A stretch of DNA of 20,455 bases, from contig JAISZV010000138.1 in assembly GCA_031284475.1 (NCBI GenBank), positions 1 to 20,455 on the forward strand, given 5' to 3'. This DNA comes from Proteiniphilum sp. GTDB taxonomy: Bacteria > Bacteroidota > Bacteroidia > Bacteroidales > Dysgonomonadaceae. The notes under the pieces were generated by a model. The model was not told the DNA's origin. It did not search any database and was given only the letters and a program-made list of their open reading frames with translations. Below are positions 1 to 9,145 of this stretch, in pieces. How positions within the stretch are numbered: the first letter of the stretch is position 1; every line of letters begins with the position of its first letter. A program made the position numbers and the translations under genes.

Positions 1-56
1 CTCTAATTACGGCGCCACAATAACCGGTAATCTCAACGATATACTATAGCAGATAT

Positions 57-87
57 TTTGCAATAATACCATAAATTGATATATTTG
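57..87 (+). promoter_or_regulatory. Bacteroidetes-type promoter for the parD/parE operon
   Basis: A -33 element TTTG (57-60) and a -7 element TATATTTG (80-87) are separated by exactly 19 bp. This matches the Bacteroidetes primary sigma factor consensus (TTTG, about 19 bp, TAnnTTTG). Transcription would start near position 94, giving a leader of about 20 nt before the antitoxin ATG at 113. It is the best-formed promoter in the window. Confidence 0.7.
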
Positions 88-112
88 TAAGGCTAATGAA
101 AAAGAAACAATT

Positions 113-367
113 ATGGCAAAAAATAGATCAATATTACTGGGGAAATCTTTTGACAATTTTATATCAGAACAAGTCAAATCAGGGAAATATGCATCGGCAA
201 GTGAAGTCGTGAGAACAGCCTTACGCCTATTTGAACAGCAAGAAAACAAAGCTAAAATTCTTGTAAACGAATTGAAGGTTGGAGAAAAATTGGGAATGAT
301 ACCAAATTTTGACAAAGAAAAAGCACTTTCCAATTTCCACGAAAAATATTTAAGAGATAATACTTGA
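113..367 (+). CDS. parD: ParD/CopG-like ribbon-helix-helix antitoxin
   Basis: This 84-residue protein looks like a ParD-type antitoxin. These proteins bind DNA as ribbon-helix-helix dimers, repress their own operon and neutralise a ParE toxin. The N-terminal part (about 5-45) carries the family pattern: SILLGKSFDNFISEQVKSGK, then YASASEVVRTALRLFE, as in ParD antitoxins. The acidic and basic tail from residue 46 would wrap the toxin. The ATG at 113 lies about 25 nt after a strong -7 box and is the only sensible start. The downstream toxin frame overlaps the last few codons, the usual arrangement for co-translated TA pairs. The locus is more AT-rich than the window average, which suggests horizontal acquisition. 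The family call is firm; the partner's activity is doubtful because of its missing start codon. Confidence 0.88.
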   Translation: MAKNRSILLGKSFDNFISEQVKSGKYASASEVVRTALRLFEQQENKAKILVNELKVGEKLGMIPNFDKEKALSNFHEKYLRDNT

Positions 368-656
368 TATAAGTGAAAAAACTTTTGAAGATATTGAGAA
401 GATTTGGCTTTATACGGCTGAAACATGGTCTGTTGAACAAGCTGACAGATATTATAATCTGATTTTTGACGAAATCGAATATATCATAAGAAACCCTTTA
501 TCAGGAAAGGATTTTTCTCACATACGGAGAAGTTACAGATGTTCCAAAGTAAAGTCTCATCTAATATTTTACAAATACAGGAAATCAGGGGAAATAGTAG
601 AAGTCATCAGAATACTTCAACAAAATATGGATATTGAAGAAAGGCTAAGCGAATAA
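360..656 (+). CDS. parE: RelE/ParE-family toxin, complete frame but no standard start codon
   Basis: The frame from 360 to the TAA at 654-656 encodes about 98 residues that read as a ParE/RelE toxin. It has the pattern FEDIEKIWLYTAETWSVEQA, then NPLSGKDFSHIRRSYRCSK, a HLIFYKY strand, and an ending ILQQNMDIEERL, all typical of ParE-fold toxins that act on gyrase or the ribosome. The frame is closed upstream by TAA at 351-353. Between there and the first conserved residues there is no ATG, GTG or TTG, only ATA (357-362) and CTT. The start given is the first ATA that would yield I-L-D-I-S-E-K. Either AUA is used, or the ATG has mutated and the toxin is silent. The 8-nt overlap with the antitoxin stop is typical of such pairs. 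Family is confident; expression is not. Confidence 0.72.
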   Translation: MLDISEKTFEDIEKIWLYTAETWSVEQADRYYNLIFDEIEYIIRNPLSGKDFSHIRRSYRCSKVKSHLIFYKYRKSGEIVEVIRILQQNMDIEERLSE

Positions 657-740
657 AAACAGGACGAACAAAAAATTCAAGTGAAGAATGGGTAAATTCA
701 GAATACGGTTAACAGACTTTGACCGGATTGCTCCGACGCA

Positions 741-1004
741 AGTTCAATTAATAAATGCAACCGGAGGTTGAAGTTGCTTTTGTTGCTTGAATCTGCCTAA
801 CGGAGACCGAAAATTTTTTTATGCTTGACGGAGAAATTTCTCTTACTTGAAAAAAATATTTCTCTACTATGAAAAAATATTTTCTCTTACTTGAGAAATT
901 TTCGTCCGAAGTAAGAGAAATAAATATACTTACTATTGCCTCAAAGCTTGGCCGGATGAATAATGAAATCAACAGGCCGGTTGCATTTGTTACTTGAATC
1001 TGCC
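741..1004. repeat. Cluster of three copies of a ~25-nt motif in an intergenic region
   Basis: The 366-bp gap between the toxin and pbpC holds no gene. A 24-nt motif ending in ACTTGAATCTGCC occurs at 774-797 and 981-1004 with two mismatches. A third, more diverged copy lies inverted at 741-764. The segment AAATGCAACCGG (753-764) is a perfect inverted match to CCGGTTGCATTT (977-988), so the outer copies face each other about 210 bp apart. Between them lie the shorter repeats described separately. This resembles a small intergenic palindromic element, but I cannot assign it to a named family. Confidence 0.5.
870..920 (-). terminator. Possible intrinsic terminator downstream of pbpC
   Basis: Positions 881-892 (TTTCTCTTACTT) and 909-920 (AAGTAAGAGAAA) form a perfect 12-bp stem with a 16-nt loop. 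Read on the minus strand, the stem is followed by ATATTTTTTC (880-871), a T-rich run suitable for Rho-independent termination of the pbpC transcript, whose stop lies about 100 nt upstream. The stem is AT-rich and therefore weak. One arm also belongs to a ~22-bp tandem repeat (836-890), so termination is inferred. Confidence 0.4.
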
Positions 1005-1022
1005 CTTTAGAAATGCCTGTAT

Positions 1023-3428
1023 TCACTGGATTTCAAACCGTATCGCTAGCGAGACGCCATCCTCATCGACAACGGTAAGGGTATGCTCTCCCGGATCGGG
1101 AGAGAGTTCCATTTGATGAATACCGGATGTTTCTCCCAGATAATCCGTACCGAGGTGCCAGAAAACGCGCGCGGAGGGGGTTCGGTGCGCCAGCTCAAAA
1201 ACGGCTTTTCCCCGCGAACCGTCTAATTGTTTTGTTATTCTGAGGATTGCTCCCGGATAGGGGTAAATAAACTGCATCACCGCATCGGACAGGTTTCCGG
1301 AAACACATTCGGGAGAGAAAGGGGGAAGCGATCTATAATCCGGACGCCGTTGCTTGTAGTACCACTCCCACGACGGCGGTAACTGGAACCATGAAACGGA
1401 ACGAACGCCCCTACCCCCGGCGCATTGTTCATACACCCGGTATTGCCCGTCGTCCGACACATGAATCCGTTTGTGATAACCGCATACCGCTCCCTGCAAC
1501 CCTTTTGCCGGGATCAATAAGGTATCTACGGAGCTTTCGGGACAATACATTCCCTTCAACTGCCCGCTTTCACGACACACCGCCGCTTCGGCCAGATCTC
1601 CGTAGGGCGTTTTGAACCACCCGGTGGCAGGCAGGATGTTGAACAGGTCGAACATCACCTGCGCCGACGTTCGTGCTCCTGTGAGTCCGGGACGGCCTTC
1701 GCCGCTCGCATTACCCGCCCATACGGCAACCAGATACCCGGGCGTGACGCCGACCGACCACGCATCGCGGAAACCGTAGCTTGTACCCGTTTTCCACGCC
1801 ACCTTCCGGACAGACGGCACAAAATCCCAGTTCAACTCTTCCGGCCGGTTCACGTTGGTCAAAGCCTGCAACGTAAGCCACGCGGCGCCGGCGCCGAATA
1901 CCGGCGATTCATCCTGTTTCCGTTCTACAGGGTGATGATCGTGCAGCAACCTGAATTTCTCCCGCTCGTAGTATGTTCCGTCGCGGTTATAATCCGTTAC
2001 GGCATGCGCCATTCCGGCATACGCGTTGGCAATGTCCCACAACGTACCTTCCGTACCGCCGAGGATCAGGGAAAGCCCGTAATGATCGGCCGGGCGGTTA
2101 AGCGTAGTCAGCCCTTCCTTTTTCAAAAGATCGTAGAACTTCGGTACGCCATATTTCCGTAGCGAGACCACTGACGGGACATTCAACGAACGCGCCAGCG
2201 CCTCATCGGCATGTACCGCACCGTCGTATGCAAGGCTGAAATTCTTAGGGGCAAAGCCGTTTATATTGATGGGTATGTCGGGAAGCAACTCCGTGGGTAG
2301 CAGCTTTCCCTCCTGCAACATCGCGCAATAGAGGAACGGTTTCAGTATGCTGCCCGTACTCCGGGGCGACTGAATAATATCGACCTGACTGCCGTAAGCA
2401 TTGGCGAAGAACCCCACGTTTCCGTTGTAAGAAAGCACTTCGTTTGTTTCTAAGTCAACAATCAGCGCAGCAAGGTTGAAGACGCCGTTGTGCGAAAATT
2501 CGGTATTCCATCGCTCCAATATCTCTTCGGCACGCACCTGTAGGTGTTTATCTACAGTGGATAGGATATGGGTTCCGGGGTTTTGCAGATAGGCCTGTGT
2601 TACTAAATGAGGGGCGATTTGCGGCAAAGGATGCGGATGAGCGGGTAACGGTTCCGACACGGCCAGTTCGTAATCTGTCCGGTTGATGATATTGTTGTCG
2701 AACAACCGGCGCAAAAGACGGTTCCGTTTCTGTAATAATCCCTCCCTGTCATGGCCGAAGTGCATCATCGCGGGCGAATTGGGCAATACGGCCAATACGG
2801 CCGCCTCCGCCCATGAGAGCGATCCGGCGCCATGGCCGAAATAGCGCCACGATGCGGCGTCGAGACCTACCACATTTCCGCCCATCGGCGCATGCGAGGC
2901 ATACAAGGCCAGTATCTGATCTTTAGAACGCGATAATTCGAGCCGCGTAGCGAGAATGGCCTCGATGAACTTTTGGAAATAGGTGCGTTTATTCCGGCGC
3001 ATCAGCCGGACGGTCTGCATGGTGATGGTGCTTCCCCCGCTCACCACCTTTCCCGCTTTCGCGTTCTGTATCACGGCCCGGCCAAGCGACAAAGGATTTA
3101 CGCCCGGATGATAACGAAAATACCTATCCTCAAATTGAATAAGACAGATTTCATATTTTCCGGGCACGCTGTCGGCCGGCGGAAACCGCCATTGTCCGTC
3201 GGATGCGATGCGCGCTCCCAGCAACTCGCCGTTCCGGTCGGAGACCAGCGTACTGTATGGTGAGCGGAACAAGGTGCGGGGCAGGGAAAACAGGTACCAA
3301 ACCAACAGGAAAGCAAGCGCCAATAGTGCGACTTTTTTTCGCAAATTTAATGCACAAAGCTGTTCCAATAACGTTTCCGCATATGAGGCAATACGCTTCC
3401 CTATCTTCCTTACGGTATTCCTTATCAC
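1023..3428 (-). CDS. pbpC: Penicillin-binding protein 1C (bifunctional transglycosylase/transpeptidase)
   Basis: PbpC polymerises lipid II glycans and carries a transpeptidase-type domain; it acts at the outer face of the inner membrane. The chosen start is GTG at 3426-3428, which overlaps the upstream gene's TGA as GTGA and gives 801 residues. A longer frame to 3494 would overlap that gene by 70 nt. In the 801-residue numbering there is a membrane anchor (about 33-49) and a GT51 domain with EDRYFRYHPG starting at the catalytic Glu100 and GGSTITMQ (131-138). The penicillin-binding domain has SILK (Ser360 and Lys363), SLN (414-416) and KTGTS (546-550). A C-terminal PBP1C-specific beta domain covers roughly the last 95 residues. 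All catalytic motifs are intact. The pbpC-macroglobulin pairing is also found in Escherichia coli (yfhM-pbpC), which supports a role in repair after envelope attack. Confidence 0.95.
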   Translation of the reverse strand: MIRNTVRKIGKRIASYAETLLEQLCALNLRKKVALLALAFLLVWYLFSLPRTLFRSPYSTLVSDRNGELLGARIASDGQWRFPPADSVPGKYEICLIQFEDRYFRYHPGVNPLSLGRAVIQNAKAGKVVSGGSTITMQTVRLMRRNKRTYFQKFIEAILATRLELSRSKDQILALYASHAPMGGNVVGLDAASWRYFGHGAGSLSWAEAAVLAVLPNSPAMMHFGHDREGLLQKRNRLLRRLFDNNIINRTDYELAVSEPLPAHPHPLPQIAPHLVTQAYLQNPGTHILSTVDKHLQVRAEEILERWNTEFSHNGVFNLAALIVDLETNEVLSYNGNVGFFANAYGSQVDIIQSPRSTGSILKPFLYCAMLQEGKLLPTELLPDIPININGFAPKNFSLAYDGAVHADEALARSLNVPSVVSLRKYGVPKFYDLLKKEGLTTLNRPADHYGLSLILGGTEGTLWDIANAYAGMAHAVTDYNRDGTYYEREKFRLLHDHHPVERKQDESPVFGAGAAWLTLQALTNVNRPEELNWDFVPSVRKVAWKTGTSYGFRDAWSVGVTPGYLVAVWAGNASGEGRPGLTGARTSAQVMFDLFNILPATGWFKTPYGDLAEAAVCRESGQLKGMYCPESSVDTLLIPAKGLQGAVCGYHKRIHVSDDGQYRVYEQCAGGRGVRSVSWFQLPPSWEWYYKQRRPDYRSLPPFSPECVSGNLSDAVMQFIYPYPGAILRITKQLDGSRGKAVFELAHRTPSARVFWHLGTDYLGETSGIHQMELSPDPGEHTLTVVDEDGVSLAIRFEIQ

Positions 3429-6400
3429 TCCACAACCTTTACCCACAGTCCCTTGTTTCTGGCTTCTTCCTGCGGCGCATACATTGCCCGGCACGATACC
3501 GGCGGCAGATAATAATTACCCCGGTAAGCCGCCTGTAAGCGCACACGGAAGGTTTTCACCTGTCCGACGCCGAGATTGAAATAGGTCAGCACACGGTCGT
3601 CGCGAATATCCCGGTAATTATATCCGTTGTCGGGAACGGACGCATCTCTTTCGAGCATCCGTTCATTGAAGATTTCCCAACCGGACGGGAATATCTGTGT
3701 CAACGCCAGATCGGTAAACGCCTGTTCTACGCTGTTCCGGACGATTACTTCCGCCGTAAATTCCGTTCCCTGCGGGAGCGATTCCACATTCAGCGGGTTA
3801 CCGTTCAAATCGGCGTACCTTACTGACATCTTAAAGCGTCCCTCCACCGGCTCGTATTCCGTACCGACTTGCGGCTGTGTCCGCGCCGAGAGGCGCGCAT
3901 AAAGCGCGCTCTTTCCCTTATTGGTAAGATTTACCGAAAAGTTCGCATCCGGTTTTATCTCTATCTGATGTATCGCTTTGGGTGTATTCGCCTCTTCCAT
4001 TTTCTTCCCGTTCAATGTCCAATCAATATCGATATTGCCCGTACCTACTTTCGAGGCGAGTTGCGCCATTGCCACCAGGCCGAATGCTGCTGTTTGTGTA
4101 GAAATATAACCGGAAGACAACGATTGAGCCACCGACGGCGCCAGCGACATCGCTTTTTCCACATTGTCGAGCAATAGGTATGTTTCCAGGATCATCGCCT
4201 TATCCCGCCCGGATGTTCCATAGGTATCATTATTGAAATCATACTCTTCCACCTCATCCGATACATTGAAAACAAGCGAATTGGCTACATCCTTTCTACC
4301 AGCCAGGGCGTATGCGGCGGCCAACCGCCAGCGCGCCTGCAACGACAAACCGGATAATTCACGCATACGGTTCATAGCGCCGAGTTCCGTGCTTTCGTTC
4401 AGAGCCAGGGTATATAAACGATAAGCCTGTTGCAATTCGATCATCGAAACAGCGTAATAACTACGATTGGGATTCGTGGGCAGCCAGTTTTGCGCAAGCC
4501 TCCTCTGGAATTGCGTCCATCGAGACAGTACGCCCTCCGGCACTTCATACCCCCTGTTTTTCGCTTCAACCAGAAAATGTCCGGCATAGGTGGTTACCCA
4601 CTCCGACGCATAGTTATCTCCATACCAGTACATAAAACCGCCATCTGCCAATTGCCGCGATGAAAGCATCCGGATCACTTCGTTCACTTTTGCCGTCATC
4701 CGCCTCTTTTCATCTTCCTTCAACGCGGTAAATTCCTCGATATAGAGTAACGGAAAAGCCTGCGAAGTGATCTGTTCGGAACATCCGTGCGGATATTCCA
4801 GCAAATAATTCATATTCCGGCTGAAATTAACACCCGGCAAACGCGAGAGTTCGAGGGTAGCCCAATCATCCGGCTTCACGCCATCGGTTTGAATGTTGAG
4901 CGTTGCCGACTCTCCCGGTTCGATGAGTTGCGACTCTGTAAGCACTATCGGCGGATTCGGGTTACGGATCGCTATATCGATGGTCTCGATGAACGACGTG
5001 CCGTTGCCCGAAGTTTTAATTTCCACCTGTTCGGCCCCGGTTTTCTTACCGGATGCAAGTTTGAAGAACACGGTTTTATCGCCCGGCTTGTCGAACGATA
5101 CGCTCTTGGTCGTTCCATCCGTTGGCGTAAGCAATCCTTTTGTGCGAATAGCGACCTGTACATTTCTCACGTTATTTTCTATAGTAAAAACATTGACCGG
5201 AAGCCACACTTCTTCCTCCGGCCCTATCACGCGCGGAAGCGTGGAAAGCGTCATCAGGTCGTTTTTCACCGCAACAGTTTTCTCGGCGTTGCCGTAAGCG
5301 CCTTCTCCTCCGGCCACCACCATCACACGTACCGACCCTATATACTGCGGAAGCCGGATTGTATGCTCTTTTGTCTCGCCGCTCTTCAAAGCAAACGGCC
5401 CAATGAATTTCACCACCGGCTTAAAACGGTTCACATTGTCACGCGACGACCTCAGCGCCTCGTCTCCGCCAATACTCAGCAATGGCCCCATAAGGCCGCT
5501 GTTCGCCCCCAATACGCGGTCAAACAAATCCCATGTCCGTACGCCAAGGGCTTCACGGGCATAAAACTCGCTCCACGCATTCGGCGTTTTAAAAGCGGTG
5601 AGATCAAGTAAACCCTCATCGACAATCGCCAGCGTATAAGTCATCGGTTTTTTTGATTTTTCCGATACGGAGACTGTGAACTCTTTTTCGGGATGAAGCG
5701 TGTCGGGCGTCCGGATAATCGGTTCGAGAATACTGTTTTTGTTTTCCACACTCACGTTCACTACGCCGTACATACGGATAGGCAGGTCGTTCACCGTCTG
5801 CGAATGCGGCTGTAGCATGGTAGCAAAGACATAGAAGTTGGGCGCCATTTTCCCGGTAACTTCTATTTTATATTTCGTATCTTCTTTACCGGAAGTTTTT
5901 ACCCATTCGCGATGAAGGATTCCCGACCCGTTTTCGATGCTGACTAATACGCGGCCTTCCGAACTTTTAGGGATAATGACCGTAGCCTTCTCCCCTACTT
6001 CGTACGAGGGTTTGTCGGTAGAGAACGACAGCATTGTCAACCCCTCCGGGTCGGTTTTTGCAGAACGTCCCCGCCATGAAGGCCAATCGGCATAAAAGAC
6101 CGTTCCCGTGGTATGCCTGCCCGATTTATCTTTCACTAAGAGTAAATAGCGCCCCCAATCGGGATAATTTACCTGAAAATTAATTTTTCCCTTTCCGTTG
6201 GCGAGTGTTACTTCCCCGTTTGCCGCTATGTTGGCGGCAGTATTGTTTACGTAGGAGCCCAGATCTTCTCCGGCGCTGTTCCACCACCAGCTCCAGTTGA
6301 GTTTGTAAACAGCGTATTCCACATTCCCCGAAACAGGTTTGCCGTAAACATTTACCGCAACCACATCAAACAGAATCGGGCTGTCGGTTTCCAGGAACTC

Positions 6401-8995
6401 GCCGGCCCGTACGGCGGGCGATCTCACGCCTATATATGTCTTATAGGGTGAATAAAAGACCGTTTGGGCATAAAAACTCATATCCCCGCCGGATTCGTAT
6501 ACGCGTGAAAGAATATTTCCGCGCAACAACCCCGGCGCATTTTCAGCCGCGGGTACTTTGGCGTTTACATCCGCCACGCCGGAGGCATTAAGCGCCCCTT
6601 CAAATATTTTCGTTTTACTTGTTTCAAAGTTCACTACCGGATTATTGAACGAATAACCGGTATATCCCTTGAACGGGTTATCGGATGCGTAGAGCGTCAG
6701 GTCCACTTCCGCTTTCAGGTTCGAAGCAGGCGCACCGTGCAGCCACTGCGATGTGAGCGTACCGGAAATAACGCCATTCGCCGCCTCGATGATGGAGTCG
6801 GTATCTAAGCGAACTCTCAGCCGGTTGGGTTTAATGGTCTCTATGCGAAGCGACTTGTGGAAAGTTGTGCCGCCCACTTTTACCAGTCCCTGCCATATAC
6901 CGGTCTCCGCATCCGGGTCGGTGGCAACACTGAAAGTATAGAATCCGTTTACACCGCCGCTTTTTACCTGCCTTTGATAGAATTGCCCCCGGGGCGTATA
7001 GACTTCGAGCGTCACAGGGTGCTTTTCCGGCAGTTTTCTTTCCTTATCTTCCAGGATGAATGATACGAAGATGGTATCTCCGGGACGCCAAACGCCGCGT
7101 TCGGCATACACATATCCTTTCAGTCCTTTCTGTATCTCTTTTCCGCCTACATCGAACCGGCTGAGCGATAACGACGCTTCGTCCTTCACTTCCAGATAAC
7201 CGGTATCACCGCCTTTGGTAGCTGTTACAACAAACGGGCTCCCCTTTTTATAGTCGATTTCCACAAAACCGTTACCGTCGGTTTTGCCCGATCCCAAAAC
7301 CTGCATCTGATAGTTATATACGGTTACTTCCGCTTCGGACATAGGCTGGGTAGTGAGAATATCGGTCACGGCGACGCTCATTGTGCGATTCTGTCCCGCT
7401 TTGGCAATAATGCCCACGTTCGACGCCATTACCATTGTCCGTACCATGTCGTTCCTCATATAATAGGTCGGTTTACACGGGTCGTCACGCTCTTCCCATA
7501 CATATTCGCTCCAGTCCATCGGTTCGTAGTAATAAGGCGATGTTTCATCCCATACGGCTTCGTCTTCTTCGGAGATTTCGCTATCGGAGAAACGCTTCAT
7601 GACCTCTTCATCGGGAACCTGGGGTTGCATTCCGTCGCATGTATAAAGCGAATAACCGGACTGCATCGAAAGCTGTACCACATACAGTGCGCCGGGATCT
7701 TTCTCCATCATTTGCGAAAGATCAATGGTAAAATTGTTCCATTTCGACAAATCCAACTTTTTATCCCTGTCCAAACGTATCCGCTTTTTCATTACCAGCC
7801 GTCCGAAACGACGCAACTCGCCGCCCGACCGGTTGTTGTTCAGGGAAGACGATTGCAGGTAATAAAGGAGGTTATTGCTATACACTTTTATCACTTTTGC
7901 ATCTACCGCCCAAAGGTTTACGGCGCTGAAAGGCAACATTAATTGCTCTGCATCGGGGAGAATATTACCGCTCTTTTCAAATTTTATCTGCGGTTTGTCG
8001 TTTTTGATTTGCAGTTGATAGAGGTAAGTTTTGTACAGGTTCAGTCCGGAGTTATTTTGAATACCCTGATTGATTTGCAGCTCTATTTGTCCTTTCGGAA
8101 AAGTTTCAGGATATATCTTGATCACATTCTTATCGATACGGTAGGTGAAATTACCCACTCCGGAGGGCGCGATCAATCCTTCCATATCCTGCGTTTGTGA
8201 AACGGGATCGCTGAAGGTAAGCCGGATATGAGGGTCGGCAACCTGTATTACACGCACATCCGTCATTTCAAAATATTCCTTTGAAAATGCGGGAATATCG
8301 ATCTTGTATTCGAGTTTCTTTTTCGAATCAATCGCTTTCCCGTCAATAGTCAATAGATATTCTCCGGCCTTATCCGTCCGCTGCAAACTGTCTATCAAAA
8401 CGCGGAATGAAGCGGCGCCGGCAGGTATCACACGTACCTGTTTGTGTTGCCCCCCTTTTATATCGAACATTTTGCCTACGTCGTCCGGCGAAACGGGGTT
8501 GGATAAATTTAGCGTTACTTCTACCGAATTCCATGCGAGGTCTGACGCGCTCATCGGCGAAAACGGAAATACATCGGCAGTGAAACTCTGCTCATTTACA
8601 CGAATGGCGAAGTCAAATTGCCGGAATCCCTCGTCTACTTTCAGCACCTTATCCAGATGGAAAGCAACTTTGTATTCCTTTCCCGGTTTCAATTCCCCCA
8701 CACCGGGCACAAAACGGACGGTGTTCCCGTCTATCCAGAAAGTTTGTCCTTTCAACGAAGGAGAAAACGAAAATAATTGCTCTTTTACTTCCGCATTTAA
8801 CTCCACTGTAGGGATTTCCTGGACGAGTTCAATTTGGACAAATGCGTCGGAAGAGACGTTTCCATACGTAAATGCCGAAATGTAACGGGCAAATTCAGGG
8901 TCAACCTCTTTGGCGTTTTCTGTATTACATGCGGTTGACAGCAGAAAAATAGCCGTAAGAAAAGCAAGGAAAAAACGAAAAGATAAATGTTTCAT
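3425..8995 (-). CDS. Bacterial alpha-2-macroglobulin-like lipoprotein
   Basis: This 1,856-residue protein belongs to the bacterial alpha-2-macroglobulin family, periplasmic lipoproteins thought to trap attacking proteases through a reactive thioester. The ATG at 8993-8995 is chosen because it directly precedes a signal peptide with hydrophobic core FLAFLTAIFLL and a lipobox-like STAC ending at Cys23; an upstream TTG at 9028 would add 11 unneeded residues. The large N-terminal half is a string of macroglobulin-type beta domains. The thioester motif GCSEQ is intact: Cys1405 and Gln1408 in the context YPHGCSEQITSQAF, followed by an alpha/alpha thioester-domain region (about 1410-1690) and a C-terminal receptor-binding-like beta domain. 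Its TGA overlaps the pbpC GTG, so the two are translationally coupled. Length and order fit the Bacteroidetes members. I saw no frameshift. Protease trapping is known for the family; the target here is unknown. Confidence 0.93.
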   Translation of the reverse strand: MKHLSFRFFLAFLTAIFLLSTACNTENAKEVDPEFARYISAFTYGNVSSDAFVQIELVQEIPTVELNAEVKEQLFSFSPSLKGQTFWIDGNTVRFVPGVGELKPGKEYKVAFHLDKVLKVDEGFRQFDFAIRVNEQSFTADVFPFSPMSASDLAWNSVEVTLNLSNPVSPDDVGKMFDIKGGQHKQVRVIPAGAASFRVLIDSLQRTDKAGEYLLTIDGKAIDSKKKLEYKIDIPAFSKEYFEMTDVRVIQVADPHIRLTFSDPVSQTQDMEGLIAPSGVGNFTYRIDKNVIKIYPETFPKGQIELQINQGIQNNSGLNLYKTYLYQLQIKNDKPQIKFEKSGNILPDAEQLMLPFSAVNLWAVDAKVIKVYSNNLLYYLQSSSLNNNRSGGELRRFGRLVMKKRIRLDRDKKLDLSKWNNFTIDLSQMMEKDPGALYVVQLSMQSGYSLYTCDGMQPQVPDEEVMKRFSDSEISEEDEAVWDETSPYYYEPMDWSEYVWEERDDPCKPTYYMRNDMVRTMVMASNVGIIAKAGQNRTMSVAVTDILTTQPMSEAEVTVYNYQMQVLGSGKTDGNGFVEIDYKKGSPFVVTATKGGDTGYLEVKDEASLSLSRFDVGGKEIQKGLKGYVYAERGVWRPGDTIFVSFILEDKERKLPEKHPVTLEVYTPRGQFYQRQVKSGGVNGFYTFSVATDPDAETGIWQGLVKVGGTTFHKSLRIETIKPNRLRVRLDTDSIIEAANGVISGTLTSQWLHGAPASNLKAEVDLTLYASDNPFKGYTGYSFNNPVVNFETSKTKIFEGALNASGVADVNAKVPAAENAPGLLRGNILSRVYESGGDMSFYAQTVFYSPYKTYIGVRSPAVRAGEFLETDSPILFDVVAVNVYGKPVSGNVEYAVYKLNWSWWWNSAGEDLGSYVNNTAANIAANGEVTLANGKGKINFQVNYPDWGRYLLLVKDKSGRHTTGTVFYADWPSWRGRSAKTDPEGLTMLSFSTDKPSYEVGEKATVIIPKSSEGRVLVSIENGSGILHREWVKTSGKEDTKYKIEVTGKMAPNFYVFATMLQPHSQTVNDLPIRMYGVVNVSVENKNSILEPIIRTPDTLHPEKEFTVSVSEKSKKPMTYTLAIVDEGLLDLTAFKTPNAWSEFYAREALGVRTWDLFDRVLGANSGLMGPLLSIGGDEALRSSRDNVNRFKPVVKFIGPFALKSGETKEHTIRLPQYIGSVRVMVVAGGEGAYGNAEKTVAVKNDLMTLSTLPRVIGPEEEVWLPVNVFTIENNVRNVQVAIRTKGLLTPTDGTTKSVSFDKPGDKTVFFKLASGKKTGAEQVEIKTSGNGTSFIETIDIAIRNPNPPIVLTESQLIEPGESATLNIQTDGVKPDDWATLELSRLPGVNFSRNMNYLLEYPHGCSEQITSQAFPLLYIEEFTALKEDEKRRMTAKVNEVIRMLSSRQLADGGFMYWYGDNYASEWVTTYAGHFLVEAKNRGYEVPEGVLSRWTQFQRRLAQNWLPTNPNRSYYAVSMIELQQAYRLYTLALNESTELGAMNRMRELSGLSLQARWRLAAAYALAGRKDVANSLVFNVSDEVEEYDFNNDTYGTSGRDKAMILETYLLLDNVEKAMSLAPSVAQSLSSGYISTQTAAFGLVAMAQLASKVGTGNIDIDWTLNGKKMEEANTPKAIHQIEIKPDANFSVNLTNKGKSALYARLSARTQPQVGTEYEPVEGRFKMSVRYADLNGNPLNVESLPQGTEFTAEVIVRNSVEQAFTDLALTQIFPSGWEIFNERMLERDASVPDNGYNYRDIRDDRVLTYFNLGVGQVKTFRVRLQAAYRGNYYLPPVSCRAMYAPQEEARNKGLWVKVVE

Positions 8996-9145
8996 ACTAT
9001 GATTCTTATAAAACCGGTGGACGTTCAATAAATATAGACTATTTGAGTCGCTTTCGCTCCTCGGTTTTGGATGAAAGGGCCTTTAATAATTTGCGTAAAA
9101 ATAAAAAATATCTCTCAGACAGACAAGATAATGATTAAATTATCC

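Noticed and set aside
748..1026. 92-residue minus-strand frame after pbpC
   Set aside because: It is the palindromic and tandem repeats read as codons (QIQVTNAT and QIQATKAT); no coding character.
4787..5611. 274-residue plus-strand frame
   Set aside because: It is antisense to the intact macroglobulin gene, Arg/His-rich, and without recognisable domains.
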